Origin: Actinomycetes bacterium
GTDB taxonomy: Bacteria > Actinomycetota > Actinomycetes > S36-B12
Length of the DNA stretch: 19,483 nt
Direction: 5' to 3'
NCBI GenBank assembly: GCA_030425745.1
Contig: JAUHZW010000012.1
Location: 1-19,483, forward strand
Position numbers and translations under genes: made by a program. Under the pieces are notes generated by a model that saw nothing but the letters and a program-made list of their open reading frames with translations, was not told the origin of the DNA and made no database searches. Below, piece after piece: positions 13,943 to 19,483 of this stretch (position 1 is the first letter of the stretch; each line of letters starts with the position of its first letter).

Positions 13943-14248
13943 CTAGGAATCGACCACGCTCAGCAGCACGGTGATCGTTGAGTCGTCAGCGATGTCCTCG
14001 GCCTGTCGCACGGCCTTCTTGACCGGGAGGACGAACGCCTCATGCTCTGAACTGGGGAAGACGGACGTGCGCCACGTGGTGGATCCCACCGTCACCTCGA
14101 CGCGGACCGAGCCGAAGCCGCGCAGGCCGCCGAACCGATCCTCGATCTCGTCCGACGCCTCCTTGGGCAGCGTCACGAAGAACCAGGAACTGCTCGACTC
14201 CTCGCGAGCCTTCCACCGCCACAGCGGTGCACGGAACTCGACCTCCAT
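13943..14248 (-). CDS. DUF1905 domain protein
   Basis: 101-residue stand-alone DUF1905 protein, a small beta-barrel-like domain of unknown function. Family blocks are easy to see: FRAPLWRWK (5-13), SWFFVTLPKEASDEI (21-35), GFGSVRVEVTVGSTTWRTS (44-62) and AFVLPVKKAVRQAEDI (71-86). ATG 14248 follows a GAGAGGA ribosome site. It is convergent with the kinase gene (17-bp gap) and divergent from the HTH gene at 14313. In other genomes the domain is often fused to a YdeI-like part; that part is missing here, as in many actinobacterial copies. Confidence 0.9.
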   Translation of the reverse strand: MEVEFRAPLWRWKAREESSSSWFFVTLPKEASDEIEDRFGGLRGFGSVRVEVTVGSTTWRTSVFPSSEHEAFVLPVKKAVRQAEDIADDSTITVLLSVVDS

Positions 14249-14281
14249 GCCACCATCCTCTCCGACCCGTCGGCCGGTTTA

Positions 14282-14314
14282 CATAATACGTCGCTCATGC
14301 GACTATTTACGTAT
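14282..14314. promoter_or_regulatory. AT-rich promoter/operator region of the first HTH-NTase operon
   Basis: This is one of the few AT-rich spots in the window. CATAAT (14282-14287) is a near-perfect -10. GTCGC-TCAT-GCGAC (14290-14303) is a 5-bp-arm palindrome. ATACGT (14286-14291) and ACGTAT (14309-14314) form a wider inverted pair that touches the ATG at 14313. The layout suits autorepression by the HTH protein; no ribosome site is present before the ATG. Confidence 0.5.
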
Positions 14315-15008
14315 GTCAGCGCAGAACGGCACGATCAGCACTGGCGAGGCGGCTGAACTGCTGGGTGTCAGCATGCGCCAGGTGCAGCGGCTTGTCTCAA
14401 GTGGATCACTCACCGTGGCCGAGACTGTCGGACGAGTCCAGCTCATCGACGCGGAATCGGTGCAGCGATTGCGCAGGCAGGGCCTGCGGCGGGGACGCCC
14501 CTGGTCGATGACCACTGTCGCCGCTGTCATAGACCTTTTGGCGGAGGGAACGACCGAGCGTGTGAGCACTGTTCAGCGCGCCCGCCTTCGAGAACGCCTA
14601 GCGGGCCTGTCAGCCGAGGATCTGGTGAGAGCCATGCGCTGTCGTGCCGATGTCCGCCGGTTTCGGGCGGCGGAGTCCTTCCTAGGTCGGGTCCGCGAAG
14701 GGGTCGCCGCAACAGGCGCGACCGCGATTGACAGCGACGCCGCTCTTGCCAGGGAGTTCGGCCTCGCTCAGGGAGCGCGGGTCGCGGTGGACGGCTACGT
14801 CGACAACAGTTCGGCCATCCGTCTGATCCGACGGTGCCACCTCAGTGCGGACGCTCAAGGAAACGTGACTCTCAGGCTCACCGACCTCGGCTCTCTCCTC
14901 GAGACCAACCCCGTGACCGTCGCCCTGGACCTGTCCGAATCTCTGGACAGCAGAGAGCGCCGTTCCGGCCTCGACTACCTGCGCAAGCGACTCAAGGAAC
15001 TGTCATGA
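14313..15008 (+). CDS. HTH protein of an HTH-nucleotidyltransferase (toxin-antitoxin-like) pair
   Basis: 231-residue protein with an excisionase/MerR-like winged helix-turn-helix at residues 7-52 (STGEAAELLGVSMRQVQRLV, then VGRVQLIDAESVQRL). A longer helical C-terminal region follows. It contains RLRERLAGLSAEDLVRAM and a tail with LLETNPVTVALDL and GLDYLRKRLKEL. The open frame extends upstream over the DUF1905 gene, but ATG 14313 is the first start after a good -10. The last codon overlaps the ATG of the nucleotidyltransferase at 15005 (ATGA), so the two are coupled. By analogy with AbiE-type systems this would be the DNA-binding, autoregulating antitoxin; it is not an obvious AbiEi homologue, so the role is inferred from organisation. 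Confidence 0.7.
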   Translation: MSAQNGTISTGEAAELLGVSMRQVQRLVSSGSLTVAETVGRVQLIDAESVQRLRRQGLRRGRPWSMTTVAAVIDLLAEGTTERVSTVQRARLRERLAGLSAEDLVRAMRCRADVRRFRAAESFLGRVREGVAATGATAIDSDAALAREFGLAQGARVAVDGYVDNSSAIRLIRRCHLSADAQGNVTLRLTDLGSLLETNPVTVALDLSESLDSRERRSGLDYLRKRLKELS

Positions 15009-15772
15009 CCACTTCGAAGCGCACGGTGCAACTCCCCACTCCTGATGGTGGGTGGTTTCACCCCTGGCCAAACGTCTTCGAATTGGCTGGCCAACTGCCC
15101 ACGGATGAGTGGGCCCTTGTGGGTGGGTTGATGGCGCAAGCCCACGCGTTGGCGCACGACATCGATGTCGTCCGGCCGACGGAGGACATGGATGTCCTGC
15201 TTCACATCGACGTCTCTGCAGCGGTGATCACGCGAGCAGACCGTGCCTTGACCCTGTTGGGCTACTCCCTGCAGGAGCCGGTCGATGCTCGCCGTCGATC
15301 GAGCCCTCACTACCGCTACTCACGTCCTTCTGCGCTGGGCTTCGAGACGATCGACGTGATGGCGCCTGACCATGCGCCACCTCGGGCAGTACGGCGTCTG
15401 CGCGGGCGGCCCATGTTCGAAGTCGAGGGTGGTACACAGGCACTCGGCCGCACCATGGTCTACATGGCTGAGCCGGCAGCCATGGAACCCGTGTTGCTCT
15501 CCGTACCGGACCCGTTGGGAGCTCTTGTGCTCAAGGGTGCCGCCTTCACGGTGGACCAACGGGACCGGGAACGACACCTGGACGACGCAGCGGTGCTGGC
15601 GGCATGCATCACCGACCACGCTGGAGAACTCGATCGACTCGGCGGCAGTGACCGCCGTCGACTGCGGGCGCTGGCGAGGGCGCTTGCGGATGCCTCCCAC
15701 CCGGCCTGGCTCGCACTCGACCCGCAGCGCCGCATCGCGGGTCAAGACACCCTTCGGATTCTCACCGACTGA
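15005..15772 (+). CDS. Nucleotidyltransferase-fold protein, putative toxin of the HTH-NTase pair
   Basis: 255-residue cytoplasmic protein with the signature of DUF1814/AbiEii-like and MNT nucleotidyltransferases. LVGGLMAQAH (38-47) supplies the GG loop, and RPTEDMDVLLH (57-67) supplies R57, T59 and the metal-binding acids D61 and D63. Later parts include a conserved-looking DPLGALVLKGAAF segment, where AbiEii-like proteins place a catalytic or structural Lys. A helical C-terminus follows with RHLDDAAVLAACITD. It would transfer a nucleotide to tRNA or protein if it behaves like AbiEii or MenT toxins, which is inference. ATG 15005 overlaps the HTH stop. An upstream in-frame extension to 14834 lies inside the HTH gene and is not used. 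It is convergent with the CxxC protein at 15788. Confidence 0.75.
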   Translation: MTTSKRTVQLPTPDGGWFHPWPNVFELAGQLPTDEWALVGGLMAQAHALAHDIDVVRPTEDMDVLLHIDVSAAVITRADRALTLLGYSLQEPVDARRRSSPHYRYSRPSALGFETIDVMAPDHAPPRAVRRLRGRPMFEVEGGTQALGRTMVYMAEPAAMEPVLLSVPDPLGALVLKGAAFTVDQRDRERHLDDAAVLAACITDHAGELDRLGGSDRRRLRALARALADASHPAWLALDPQRRIAGQDTLRILTD

Positions 15773-15787
15773 CGTCCGTACCGCGAC

Positions 15788-16162
15788 CTACCGCGAGAGG
15801 CGCTCGCGCAGCACGGTGAAGAACGCTGCAACAGAGCCGTCGATGTCCGCCAACTCATCGTTGGAGATGAGCAGGGTGCGGTCCACCGCCCCGTCCGTCG
15901 TTCGTTCGAGCACCACGCAGGCCGCACGGTCTCCGACGAACGAGGCCAAGTCCGGGTCCAGTTCGTTCAGGTGCAGCAGGTCGAACGGGATGTCCAGGGT
16001 CGCGACCTCGGCGTCCCACTCCGCCTTGCGTCGCCAGGGGGAGTGCGTGATGTCGCACAGGCTGCAGGACTCCCCTCGCAGGTAGTGGCCGACGAGATAC
16101 CGCAGCTCACCGACCAGGCCGCCGTCGGCCCGATACACACCGACCAGTCGTAGCGCCGTCAT
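15788..16162 (-). CDS. Conserved hypothetical protein with CSLCD motif
   Basis: 124-residue soluble protein. The N-terminus reads LVGVYRADGGLVGELRYLVG (5-24), followed by a Cys pair in ESCSLCDITHSPWRRK (31-46) that could bind metal or act as a thiol redox pair. The rest forms a DLLHLNELDPDLASFVGD segment and a C-terminal LISNDELADIDGSVAAFF block. I recall the YRADGG...CxLCDITH pattern from other actinobacterial hypotheticals, without a function. Its ATG shares one base with the stop of the upstream lipoprotein (TGATG), so the two are translationally coupled. No signal peptide. Confidence 0.7.
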   Translation of the reverse strand: MTALRLVGVYRADGGLVGELRYLVGHYLRGESCSLCDITHSPWRRKAEWDAEVATLDIPFDLLHLNELDPDLASFVGDRAACVVLERTTDGAVDRTLLISNDELADIDGSVAAFFTVLRERLSR

Positions 16163-16704
16163 CAGGACTCAGCCAGAGGCTCGCACCCGTTGTACTCCAG
16201 CCAGTACTGGATGGTCTCGAACGGCGTCAGGGCCGAACCGCCGAGAGCGTCGGCCACTTCGGTTAGCAACGGGGAACCGGCTGCGGCTTCAGCAGGATCG
16301 GCCCACGGGAAGGCACCACCATCGCCGTAGTACGCGTCCCAGTTGGGGCCGACCGCCGCGACGACCGTCGAGTCGGAGGCCAGCCCAGGGTTCTCGCTCA
16401 ACTCGCGTGACAGCTCGTCCTGCTGCACCCGGCACTCCTCCGCTGTCGAGAGCAGTCGATCGACCTCGCCCGGGTTGCCGATGAACAGGGCCCAGTCCTC
16501 GCAGTCGATCTCCTGCCACGCCCCGCTGGTGGCGATGTGATTGGCCGCGCTGTCGGATCGGCAGGGGATTCCGGACTCGTCGATGGCGGTCGCTGCGGAC
16601 TCGGCCGTGAGTGGCCCGGCGGGTTCCGGCGAGGAGCAGCCCGCGAGCACCGCGACCGCGGTGACGAGGCCCGCCAGCGCGACTCCCAACGATCGGTGCT
16701 CCAT
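16162..16704 (-). CDS. Lipoprotein of unknown function
   Basis: 180-residue predicted lipoprotein. The signal helix (7-19) ends in VLAGC with Cys23 as the lipidated residue. The mature part is acidic and contains several cysteines (in IPCRSD, EIDCEDW, EECRVQ and NGCEP) that could form disulfides outside the cell. The sequence IATSGAWQEIDCEDWALFIG looks like a strand-turn-strand core. ATG 16704 is preceded by a GGGGG ribosome-site-like run. The stop overlaps the start of the CxxC protein (TGATG), so they form an operon. I recognise no named family; the location is the outer membrane leaflet side of the cell. Confidence 0.7.
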   Translation of the reverse strand: MEHRSLGVALAGLVTAVAVLAGCSSPEPAGPLTAESAATAIDESGIPCRSDSAANHIATSGAWQEIDCEDWALFIGNPGEVDRLLSTAEECRVQQDELSRELSENPGLASDSTVVAAVGPNWDAYYGDGGAFPWADPAEAAAGSPLLTEVADALGGSALTPFETIQYWLEYNGCEPLAES

Positions 16705-16770
16705 GCCCCCACTCTGTCATTACCGGCAAAGCAGGCGCAGCCTCCTCACCCCCTGTGCTAGGAACGCAGG

Positions 16771-17247
16771 GTGAGTGACGCCACCGACGAGTCAGCGACC
16801 ATTACGGGTCGGACCTCCCGCCGGACATTCATGGCCGCTGCCTTCGCCGCGACGGTCGGGGCGGTGACCCTGCGGGCGATGCCCGCCCAAGCCGCGTCCG
16901 ACGCTCCGGGCCCGACCAAGCAGGTGACCAAACGCCGCGGCCGCTTCATCGCCCGCCGCCACCCCCTCTACCGCCGCGGCACCTTCGCCGAGGGCCGCAC
17001 CTTCACCACGGGCAACGCGACGCTCACCGTGGTGGATCGCCGCCGGATCATCGGCCCCGACGGCAAGCGCCTACCTGATTCGCATGCCTTTGAGGCGGTG
17101 CTGCGACAGACGAAGGGCAAAGCCCTCGGCAGCAACACCTACGCCCTGACCGATGAGAAGGGAAACACCTTCGACCTCTACATCAGCAGCATGGGCCGGG
17201 ATCGCTTCAGTGCGGTCATCAATCGCTATCGGGAGAGCGCGTCATGA
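16771..17247 (+). CDS. Tat-exported protein with DUF6916-like domain
   Basis: 158-residue protein with a twin-arginine signal: SRRTFMAAAFAATVGAVTL (16-34) and a probable AQA-A cleavage after residue 41. The mature domain (about 65-155) reads GRTFTTGNATLTVVDRRRI, SHAFEAVLRQTKGKALGSNTY, TFDLYISSMGRDRFSAVINRY (each cited in part). From memory this matches DUF6916, small proteins commonly encoded beside tail-collar proteins (FEA(L/V)FRG...L..GTY.L...GxFDLFLVP...Y.AVFNR). GTG 16771 is the only start that keeps the full signal; GGAACGCAGG lies just before it. The final codon overlaps the tail-collar gene by ATGA. Export in folded form through Tat is predicted; function unknown. Confidence 0.72.
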   Translation: MSDATDESATITGRTSRRTFMAAAFAATVGAVTLRAMPAQAASDAPGPTKQVTKRRGRFIARRHPLYRRGTFAEGRTFTTGNATLTVVDRRRIIGPDGKRLPDSHAFEAVLRQTKGKALGSNTYALTDEKGNTFDLYISSMGRDRFSAVINRYRESAS

Positions 17248-17825
17248 CCTTCTATGTCGGTCAGGTGCTGGTGACGGCCGGCACGTTCGTGCCGAGTGGA
17301 TGGTTGGCCGCGAACGGCGTTCCAATCGCCATCTCCTCGAACGAGGACCTCTACTCGCTCTACGGCAACACCTTCGGCGGAAGCCCGCAGGGAACCCCCG
17401 CCATGCCCACCCCGACCTTCAACCTCCCCGACCTCACCTCGCAGGTGCCGAAAGGATTGACCCCGATCATCAACGTGAACGGGACCTACCCACCGGGCGA
17501 TCCCGTAGAGGTTCCTGACTACGACCTCAGCACCCCGATCCTGGGGCTGGTCACCTCCACGACGGCAGCCACGGCTCCCTCCGGATGGCTCGAATGCAAC
17601 GGGGCCACTGTTCCGACCGCCCAGCACGTGGCCCTGTTCTCACTCCTCGGCACTCGCTTCGGTGGCGGGCTCACGAGCTTCGCCCTGCCGAACATCTCCG
17701 GTGGCCTGTCCTTCACCACGACCATCACCAAGAATTCTGACGGCAGCTACACCACGACGATCCAGAAGAGCACCGCCGGCATGGCGATCATCTCTGCCAC
17801 CGGGACGTATCCCCTTCGCCCGTGA
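17244..17825 (+). CDS. Protein with two tandem phage tail-collar (Mdp-type) repeats
   Basis: 193-residue protein built from two related units. Unit 1 (5-70) has GQVLVTAGTFVPSGWLAANG, LYSLYGNTFGG and TFNLPDLTSQVP. Unit 2 (98-155) has ILGLVTSTTAATAPSGWLECNG, LFSLLGTRFGG and SFALPNISGG (longer strings shortened at APSGWLECNG). PSGW-x(3)-NG, then L-x(2)-LY-G-(T)xFGG, then F-x-LP(N/D) is the tail-collar signature of phage tail fibres and of chromosomal MdpA/B/C-like proteins. It starts with ATGA overlap on the Tat protein gene. No signal peptide of its own. No other phage structural gene is nearby, so it is not part of a visible prophage. It may be an extracellular or cell-surface accessory exported together with its partner. 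Confidence 0.82.
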   Translation: MTFYVGQVLVTAGTFVPSGWLAANGVPIAISSNEDLYSLYGNTFGGSPQGTPAMPTPTFNLPDLTSQVPKGLTPIINVNGTYPPGDPVEVPDYDLSTPILGLVTSTTAATAPSGWLECNGATVPTAQHVALFSLLGTRFGGGLTSFALPNISGGLSFTTTITKNSDGSYTTTIQKSTAGMAIISATGTYPLRP

Positions 17826-17863
17826 CGAGCCCGCCGAAACGTGGGCGACGAATCACCGTCACG
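17821..17863. terminator. Candidate bidirectional terminator, nested stems containing both stop codons
   Basis: CGTGACG (17821-17827) pairs with CGTCACG (17857-17863), and inside it GCCC (17829-17832) pairs with GGGC (17843-17846). The outer arms contain the TGA of the tail-collar gene and the TGA of the convergent nucleotidyltransferase gene. There is no T-tract. This is the third junction of this design in the window. Confidence 0.45.
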
Positions 17864-18392
17864 TGGCAGGTCGCTGGTCCAGCCAGTGCTGAACTCTGGC
17901 GGCTGCCGCAGGCGTCAGGACGTCTTGCGCCTGGTACCTCTCGTAGATGGCCTGCGCATCGTCCACGCAGGTCACGCCGCAGGCGTCCAGCAGGAAGGCG
18001 ATGTCGTCGGCGTCTCGGATTCCTCTATTGGCCATCAGCTTCATGGCCAGGAGCATCTGGACCGAGCCGATCGACACGCTCACGGAGCCTCGCCGAAGCA
18101 CCTCAACCCAATCCTCGGCTCCGACAGGAGGGATGTACGCGAGGGCCGCGTCGTTGAGCCAGTGTGCAGGCAGCCCATGATCCTGAGCCATGGCCGCAAC
18201 GATGTCGTGTGCCGCGCCAGCGGGAACGATCACGGCATCGATGTCACTCGTGGAGTGGCGACCGGCATCGAGGATGGCCACTGCGGCTCCACCGACCACT
18301 CGAATGCCCGCCGCCAGCCCGGCGTCGTTCAGACGGGATGCCAGTTCCTCCAGAAGCTCCCGGACGTCGGCCGGGGTCATCGTGTCGGCCAT
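17859..18392 (-). CDS. Nucleotidyltransferase of the second HTH-NTase pair
   Basis: 177-residue protein with a minimal nucleotidyltransferase core. VVGGAAVAI (32-40) gives the GG loop, and GRHSTSDIDAVI (44-55) gives R45, T48 and the metal-binding D50 and D52. After the core come an LNDAALAYIPP segment, then LLAMKLMANRGIRDADDIAFLL, a Lys/Asp block typical of MNT/DUF6036-like proteins. It is shorter than, and only distantly like, the protein at 15005. Its ATG shares a base with the stop of the HTH gene (TGATG), so it follows the regulator in an operon. By analogy with MNT or AbiEii-type systems it may be the toxin or an antitoxin nucleotidyltransferase; which one cannot be decided without a HEPN partner, and I see none. 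Confidence 0.75.
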   Translation of the reverse strand: MADTMTPADVRELLEELASRLNDAGLAAGIRVVGGAAVAILDAGRHSTSDIDAVIVPAGAAHDIVAAMAQDHGLPAHWLNDAALAYIPPVGAEDWVEVLRRGSVSVSIGSVQMLLAMKLMANRGIRDADDIAFLLDACGVTCVDDAQAIYERYQAQDVLTPAAAARVQHWLDQRPAT

Positions 18393-18967
18393 CAGACGCT
18401 CCTCAGGACGGCCCGATCCAGGTAGATGCCGTGACGGCGGACTGCTGCGGGTGTCGCCTTGCGGGCAGCGGCCCGCAACGAGGGCACCTCTTCAACATCC
18501 CAGGGTTCTGTCAGAGTCCACGGCTCCTCGTCCAGCCATTGAGGGCGAGGGAGCCGAGCATCGACGAGTACCGTATCCGTGACTGCGGCAAGGAGTGCGT
18601 CGAATCGGGGGCGCCCTGTTGGCCCGGGTGGGGCAATCGCAAGTGCGACACACGTCGCACGATCGACACTGCGCAGATCATCGTTGAGCTGAATGACTTC
18701 ACGCCATGCCGTTCGCTCGTCTCCTGAATCCAGCGCGCGGCGCACAGCGTCACCCGCCTCCCAGACCGGCCGGCGGCGGGAGGGAAGCACGGTGAGTTGG
18801 CAGTCGAGCGCGTTGAGTATCCGGCCCAGACGACCGACGGTTGCGTCTTCTGCGCCGGTCTCCACTGCCGCGAGCCCGGGCTGATGCACGCCGGCGCCCC
18901 TCGCGAGAGCGCGCTGCGAGATCCCCCTGCTTGTTCGCACTGCACGAAGGATCTGTGCTGCCGTCAT
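18392..18967 (-). CDS. XRE-type HTH regulator of the second HTH-NTase pair
   Basis: 191-residue protein with an N-terminal XRE/Cro-like helix-turn-helix (residues 5-60: ILRAVRTSRGISQRALARGA, VHQPGLAAVETGAEDATVGR, LGRILNALDCQLTVL). A C-terminal domain of about 120 residues of unknown type follows, with DERTAWREVIQLNDDLRSV, FDALLAAVTDTVLVD and RHGIYLDRAVL. The ATG at 18967 follows a strong GGGAGGTG. A perfect palindrome at the promoter (18985-19002) implies autorepression. It overlaps the downstream nucleotidyltransferase gene. The association of an XRE protein with an NTase resembles antitoxin plus toxin operons of the AbiE/MenAT kind; the C-terminal part is not one I recognise. Confidence 0.75.
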   Translation of the reverse strand: MTAAQILRAVRTSRGISQRALARGAGVHQPGLAAVETGAEDATVGRLGRILNALDCQLTVLPSRRRPVWEAGDAVRRALDSGDERTAWREVIQLNDDLRSVDRATCVALAIAPPGPTGRPRFDALLAAVTDTVLVDARLPRPQWLDEEPWTLTEPWDVEEVPSLRAAARKATPAAVRRHGIYLDRAVLRSV

Positions 18968-18984
18968 GCGGGCACCTCCCTATC

Positions 18985-19002
18985 GATACGGTAAACCGTA
19001 TC
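18985..19002. promoter_or_regulatory. Perfect palindromic operator at the XRE promoter
   Basis: GATACGG-TAAA-CCGTATC has 7-bp perfect arms around a 4-nt spacer and is AT-rich relative to its surroundings. It sits 17 nt upstream of the ATG at 18967, just before the ribosome site, and overlaps the likely -10 (TACGGT on the minus strand). It is the obvious binding site for the XRE protein itself. Confidence 0.7.
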
Positions 19003-19106
19003 ACTCGCCCTGTGCTCATTGCAGCCTCCCCCCGCTCCGACACTTCACGTTACGAGGCACCCCCGACAGTTAGCCGGGCTCTCAGGCCCAGTCGGTCAGC
19101 AACCCG

Positions 19107-19483
19107 TCACCCACCGTTGCCGTCCTCACTCGCCGTGCAGTCCAGCACCTTCTGGCACAGCGTTCGGACCTGCGTGCTGAGGGTGATGCCCTCGGCTTCC
19201 TCCCAGACGAAGGTGTTGATCCCGAGCACCTCCCCACGGTTGTTGACCAAGGGCCCGCCCGAGTTGCCGGGGCCGATGACGGCGTCAGACGAGATCGTGT
19301 ACTCCTCCGGCACGACCGCGCTGACGATCCCCGTCGAGACGGAGTTCGAGTACCCCAGCGGAGCCCCGGCCGTCATGACCCACTGACCCGGCTCGGCATC
19401 CAGGGAGATCGGCAGCGGGGCGATCTGCAGGCCGGGCACCTCCAGCAGGGCGAGGTCCCGTCGCTTGTTCGACACGACGATCG
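19107..19483 (-). CDS. Trypsin-like (HtrA/S1C-type) serine protease, N-terminus outside the window
   Basis: C-terminal part, about 125 residues, of a chymotrypsin-fold protease. RRDLALLEV carries the catalytic Asp, and VIGPGNSGGPLVNNRGEVLG carries the nucleophile in GNSGGP; the His-bearing half lies beyond 19483. The block GAPLGYSNSVSTGIVSAVV is the usual HtrA/DegP pattern (GxPLG...T.G.VS). After the protease core it stops 20-30 residues later (TLCQKVLDCTASEDGNGG), so no PDZ domain follows. Two Cys near the end (C106 and C112 of the visible segment) may form a disulfide, consistent with an exported protein. The frame is open to the window edge. It points towards the XRE gene, 139 bp away. Confidence 0.85.
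   Translation of the reverse strand, partial: IVVSNKRRDLALLEVPGLQIAPLPISLDAEPGQWVMTAGAPLGYSNSVSTGIVSAVVPEEYTISSDAVIGPGNSGGPLVNNRGEVLGINTFVWEEAEGITLSTQVRTLCQKVLDCTASEDGNGG

Noticed and set aside
13971..14312. Upstream in-frame extension of the first HTH protein
   Set aside because: It overlaps the DUF1905 gene on the other strand and passes the promoter region; the HTH begins shortly after ATG 14313.
14313..15772. Naming the pair AbiEi/AbiEii outright
   Set aside because: The NTase motif fits, but the HTH protein lacks a recognisable AbiEi domain, so only a toxin-antitoxin-like label is justified.
16771..17825. Prophage remnant or tailocin around the tail-collar gene
   Set aside because: No terminase, capsid, sheath, baseplate, integrase or lysis gene is present; the collar gene is coupled to a Tat-signal protein instead.

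Overview
The window comes from the chromosome of a high-GC Gram-positive bacterium (Actinomycetota). The support is the uniformly GC-rich third codon positions, a DUF222/HNH (13E12-type) protein, an actinobacterial LexA box, and several genes whose start codon lies about 6-7 nt after a TANNNT -10 hexamer, as expected for leaderless mRNAs. I cannot place the family. No tRNA, rRNA, CRISPR array or transposase was found, and no stretch above 300 bp lacks a gene.

Layout, left to right. 1-850 (-): 3'-truncated nucleoside phosphorylase close to animal uridine phosphorylases. 942-2988 (+): DHA2-type exporter coupled to a PhnB/VOC protein through a five-codon relay ORF. 3118-4671 (+): DUF222-HNH protein behind a perfect SOS box that overlaps its start codon and lies inside a 15-bp inverted repeat. 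4718-5737 (-) and 5836-6999 (+): divergent LacI regulator and PhyH-type dioxygenase. 7017-8567 (-): a second multidrug MFS protein, divergent from 8712-9722 (+), a choloylglycine/penicillin-acylase family Ntn hydrolase. 9734-10608 (-): SOUL haem-binding protein and a small membrane protein. 10670-11095 (+): four-helix membrane protein with a His/acid motif. 11100-11624 (-): lipoprotein. 11699-12169 (+): TspO. 12232-13925 (+): DhnA-type class I aldolase and PfkB sugar kinase with overlapping ATGA. 13943-14248 (-): DUF1905 protein.

From about 14250 to 19002 the content looks more accessory. Two HTH-plus-nucleotidyltransferase operons (14313-15772 on +, 18967-17859 on -) resemble AbiE-like or MNT-type toxin-antitoxin pairs, and each has a palindrome at its promoter. 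Between them are a lipoprotein plus CxxC-protein operon (-) and a Tat-exported DUF6916-like protein translationally coupled to a protein with two phage tail-collar repeats (+). The window ends in a trypsin/HtrA-like serine protease truncated at its N-terminus (-).

Gene order is a patchwork of one- and two-gene units in alternating orientation, with seven convergent junctions. At three of these, both stop codons lie inside the arms of an inverted repeat, which suggests compact bidirectional terminators. The most promising items are the two HTH-NTase modules around the tail-collar operon, and the SOS-box/leaderless/cruciform arrangement at the DUF222-HNH gene.
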